Assembly: GCA_037893225.1 (NCBI GenBank)
Contig: JAZGUH010000071.1
Location: 248,001 to 312,000, forward strand
Direction of reading: 5' to 3'
Source of the DNA: Hippasteria phrygiana
Lineage: Eukaryota; Echinodermata; Asteroidea; Valvatida; Goniasteridae
DNA length: 64,000 bases
Shown one piece after another: positions 59,906 through 64,000 of this stretch. The notes below the pieces were generated by a model. It was not told where the DNA came from. It was given only the letters and a program-made list of their open reading frames with translations, and searched no databases. Within the stretch, counting starts at the first letter, position 1; each line of letters begins with the position of its first letter. The translations under genes and the position numbers were made by a program.

Positions 59906-62035
59906 TATGGATTTTTTTTATTTGCTTTCTGGTTGTGTTTTGTTTTCAGCACACATTTGCCATTTCTCAAACCCTGGCTTGGGCTTGGGCTTCATCTCCA
60001 GCTATTCCCCAGCCCCATTGCCAATCTGAAGCCTTGAGTACGTAAATAAATAAATAAATAAACAGGCTCAGGCTCAGGATTAAAACATAAGACTTTGATG
60101 TACCTATAGCAAAAACAGTGTCCAAGATCTTGCCAAATCTGGGGCCATAAAATTCCGCGAAGCCAAAGCCCTGAGCCCAAGCCAGAGTTTGAGAAATGCC
60201 CATTGTAATCATTTTCAGTCGTTGTCTGCCTGTTTATATAACTGACTTTCCCTTCCTTGTACTCTGTCCATACAAAACGGCAACCTGAGAGATAGCAAGA
60301 AAGCTATTTACGGCATAAATATATTATGCTTCATTGCTCCAACTTGTGTGTGAATAAGTTACGGAATTGGTTACCCCATCATAAAAACTACCATTTGTTA
60401 TTATCTCTATCTAAACTTTGTTTATCAGATATTGAATAATACTTCAAACAACTAAAGAATGAACTTTTAAATGCCACAAATTTGTCGACGTCATGAAATT
60501 CATGTTGCTTGTTGAGATTCATATGAACTTACCAAGGAAGAAAGTACACAATACATACACTTAAAGAGTACAGGTGTATCAGACTTAAAATGTACTCCGG
60601 AGTGCAGGAACAAATCTGACCATAAAAGAGTAATGAAATGGTTTGCTGTGAAATATTTATATGTAGGCTGATGATAAACATGGATATTTTTTATATTGGC
60701 ACAATATGAAGAGGCATATATGCAGCGGTGGCAATTTCACATCAAGATGGTGGGGGGGGGGGGGGGGGAGGAATGAAAAAGCACACAACCAACAATAATT
60801 TTCAAGCATTTTGTGCTCGGTGTCTCTTGTGTATCCTGGGAAATTTTTGAAAATGTGTGCTGATCTTTGTGTATTTTGGTGCATTCTGGTGCATGTAAAA
60901 GCCAATGACCCATAAAATGTATATGACAAGTGGAACATTATTGGGGGGACACTGCCATAGCCGTCTCCTCCCCCAAATTATTGGGGGGGGGGGGACAATT
61001 CCCCCAGGATCGCCGCCCATGCATATATACATTTGTTCTGAATTGACATTTACTGAACTTGCTTAAAAGGAAGGATTTTCTTGAGGACTAGGAACAGAGC
61101 TTACCAGAAGTAATCATCTTTGATACAAACCGACAGAAGATAGATTAAGAATAAGATTGAAAATACCTGCATTTCCTGTCTGTTAGCATGGATTAATGTT
61201 TGGTTCAATCAAATTTTTTGAGAATAAAGAAATTATTTAAAAATATCATTCTGAAAATATTTTTTAAATTTGTCAGAATGGTTCCAAAGTGAAAAATTGG
61301 GGAGTTGTCTATTCTGTAGAGGGCTACTGTATGTTGAGTTTTAATATTTATTTTAAATAGGGTATGATATGTTTTGCCTATAGTTGTTCTTTTAAGTATT
61401 ACAATGTACTATTCAGAACAATTTCCTTGGGTACTTGGTAACTTCATGCTTTTCAGTAAAATTGATATTTTAAAAAATTGCAACAGTTTTATAGGGCCTC
61501 AAATGTTTGAAATGTCTGTATTGTTTTGAAATGATAGAATTTTTGTGTGGTAAATATTCCTAAAAAGTACCACTTTTATTCCGAATTGCAGCTTTTTAGA
61601 ATTTTGTTATTTTAATACTCAATGAGCTGTTTCTTGATTGAAAACTCATGTTTGTTTGTTAGTCGTGTAACTATTATTAATGCCATTAAGAGCAACTAAA
61701 TGTTTTACAATTTCCAAAATGTCAATTGTCTCCAAATATTAATTGATACTCAAATTTATTAAATTCATTTGAATTGTTTGTGACATAATTATTCATAAAA
61801 ATGCGTGATACAAATAGGTTGTATATAATCCATAGGATTGCGCTCGTGATTGAATTCTAATCTGTATTTCAACCAAATTAATTCATTAATCTTTGAAATT
61901 GCACAGGGCACTGATAAAAAATAGGCCATTTAAGTCTTTTTGATTTTGCTGCAAAAACTTTGCTCCAATTACAATGGATTAAAATCCCATTAAACAAATT
62001 GAAAAACTTGTTTACATATTTATTTTCTGTTGCAG

Positions 62036-62089
62036 AGGATATTGATCCAGATAATGAGATAGAACGGCACGGTGAACCACCCAAACATG
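62036..62089 (+). CDS. Cav1: Cav1 exon 10: start of the I-II linker after the AID
   Basis: 54 bp, two bases complete the AID's last Glu, 17 codons, one base out; acceptor TTGCAG, donor GTAGGA. It encodes EDIDPDNEIERHGEPPKH. EDIDP directly after the AID is a conserved Cav1 signature. The rest of the acidic linker is variable. Cytoplasmic. The next constitutive exon is beyond or not recognisable in the window. Confidence 0.9.
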
Positions 62090-64000
62090 GTAGGAATCTA
62101 GAATCTCTACTAACTCCAAAATAGTGCACTTTAACCCTCCTACTATTATAACTATCATGATCGAAAAACCAAATCCTCTCTCCCACAGATTGTTTGTCTC
62201 AACCTGTCACTTGATAGGTTTTGATAGATAGGGTAGTTGGCTCTAATTTGGCACCTGGAAAGGGAGAGTTAATCTTAGTAGTTTACACAATTAATTGGTA
62301 AAATTGCACAACTTTTGAGGAAAGTTCCAAGTTATATTCTTGAATTGTGCAGAAAATCATGCAGTGTGGTTTCTGAAATTATTGACTCAACCAACACCAG
62401 AATTTCATGGAGGTTATCGAAGACATGGCCCCATTTAAATAAAACAAAAATTCAAACAATTTATTTGTCATGTAAGAATACATTCATGAACTTTACTTTC
62501 CTGGTTGAATTCATAAAATTCATAAAAATCTATTAAAATGACAAAAGCCATGTATAACAAAATGTTTGAACAATTTACAGACTTTTTATGAAACAAAATC
62601 ATTGAATGTAGACTGAAAATACAGTCTATCTTTGGTCCCTATGCTATCCCAAATGCAGTCATTTTAAATTATTTTTTATTGTAGTATTTGAATATACACA
62701 GCCCATGCTTATATTGAAATTGATGATCTGAGGTTTTTGTCTATCTAATGAGACAAAATGCTTGCATAACTATTGTTTTATATCCTGGAATTTACAGTTC
62801 CATACAGAAGTGGTATTGTTCCTGCTGTTAGTTGTAATATTTTAAATGCTTTGTCCAAAAATAAATCGATTTGATATTTTCTTTCACTAACTTCCCTTTA
62901 TAACTTTTCCACAAATATTTACTTATGTTAATAATTACGATTATGTTTATTAAAGCGGGCTGATAACTTGCACAGTTAATATAGTTTCACCTTTGCTAAT
63001 ATGGGCAAAATTAACCTGCTGAAGAACGTTCAAAACACCCTCTGTTCATTTTGTTTTGTTGGAAGCTAAAAATAAGATTGCTGTATCTTCAATGAATTTA
63101 CCCTCTCAAATGTGCTGTTGTTTTATTGTTCACAAAGTTTAATGAGCTGTTGATCAAATGTTTTGTAATTTGTGAAATTCTCAAGGGGCTAATTGCTTGT
63201 CAATCACAAACTGTTTGTGGTCTCCACACATTTTTTTTCAGGCAACAGAAATAATCATTTTTCTGTTTACCAATAACCATATTTGTTTTAAAACTAAATC
63301 TTGGGTGATTTAACAGTGCTTTGGAAGCGACTTGGTACACTAAACACCAAAGGTATTGTATATACTTTGCAAACTCACTGTTTTATGTAATATTTTTCTC
63401 AAAATACAACCAGCTCAAGTGAATCTGGATGTATGGCTTTAAGATTTTATTTGGTAATAAACCTAGTCATGAAATAATTAAAGCAGGGAAAAAAAGACTT
63501 TAGAACCATTTGAAGTGTTTTTCCGCCTTGATATTTTGATAACAGGTGGAAACTTGTACAAGTTAAAACTTTTAATTCTTTCAATGATAAAAGGGTCAAA
63601 CCACAAGATGAAAATAGAAAACAACACAAAGAATAAAAACTAATCAGCTATTCCATACAAACTGTGATATTGCATTGATTTGACGTGGTCTTGTGACCAC
63701 TCCCAGTAGAATATATTTGCCAATATCCAGTCTGTGAAGATTTCCTTGAATTTGACAGAATTCACTTGAGTTGGTTCTGCATGTGACACCTAATCTCTGT
63801 TGCATGTGAGATATAAATGTTGTAGATTTTGATGTACGTCATTGTACTGTGACTCTGGTACTGATGATATTTTGGTAAAAATGTACACACCATGAGTTTC
63901 ATTGTCTATAATGAGTTGATGAAGTTCCCTTTCAGTTCTCAAATGATTAATTGGGTACTTATATCAACATTTATTTAATTTGAATGTATCAATGCATCAA
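62090..64000 (+). other. Intron 10 (5' part)
   Basis: Starts GTAGGA. Contains the TTAACCCTCC element at 62131-62272 and a weak 36-bp candidate exon at 63317-63352. The rest is AT-rich with no other feature seen. Confidence 0.75.
62131..62272. repeat. TTAACCCTCC element, short copy (142 bp)
   Basis: TTAACCCTCCTACTATTATA to AAAGGGAGAGTTAA, with TTAA at both edges. The interior matches 8105-8233. It sits 41 bp after the exon 10 donor. Confidence 0.65.

Larger units (their letters stand above)
56128..62035 (+). other. Intron 9
   Basis: 5.9 kb, GTTAGA to TTCTGTTGCAG. Contains the CACTA-like foldback (56497-56587), hAT-like family B copy 4 (56781-56982), a SINE relic (57978-58095), the G/C-rich minisatellite (58171-58302) and poly-G runs at about 60749-60768 and 60984-60993. 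No further exon supported. Confidence 0.85.

Overview
The window is a piece of an animal nuclear genome. It lies almost entirely inside one large plus-strand gene for the pore-forming alpha-1 subunit of an L-type (Cav1) voltage-gated calcium channel. Nine constitutive coding segments plus one alternative segment cover the N-terminal cytoplasmic tail, all of repeat domain I (S1 to S6) and the start of the I-II linker, including the beta-subunit binding site (AID). Joined by reading phase they give about 435 codons without a stop. Exon 1 lies upstream of the window and repeats II-IV lie downstream. Exons are numbered by vertebrate Cav1 convention. No second protein-coding gene can be supported.

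Layout: 1-1664 end of intron 1; exon 2 at 1665-1965; a 22.8 kb minor-class (U12, AT-AC) intron to 24785; exon 3 at 24786-24891; an 18.4 kb intron; a compact cluster of exons 4-7 at 43258-45350; two mutually exclusive versions of the IS6 exon at 49630-49730 and 51292-51395; exon 9 (AID) at 56012-56127; exon 10 at 62036-62089; then intron to the window end. The introns are packed with short non-autonomous DNA transposons: TTAA-target piggyBac-like elements, several hAT-like families with 6- or 8-bp target duplications, Harbinger-like elements, a CACTA-like foldback and other palindromic elements. There are also a 5'-truncated non-LTR retrotransposon tail, tRNA-derived SINE relics, and simple or minisatellite repeats.

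The organism is probably a marine invertebrate. The introns are long, the DNA is AT-rich with very many TACATGTA-type words, the repeats are unlike mammalian ones, and the channel is clearly but not closely similar to vertebrate Cav1. An echinoderm or other invertebrate deuterostome is my best guess, but a lophotrochozoan cannot be excluded from sequence alone.

Most notable: (1) a textbook AT-AC intron spanning 22.8 kb; (2) duplicated, frame-incompatible IS6 exons resembling the vertebrate exon 8a/8 pair, with a long pyrimidine tract upstream and a run of TGCATG (Fox-type) motifs around the second copy; (3) a transposon record with internal proof, including a TTAA element whose empty site is preserved in a second copy of the host repeat, a nested insertion, and an element reduced to its two terminal repeats.
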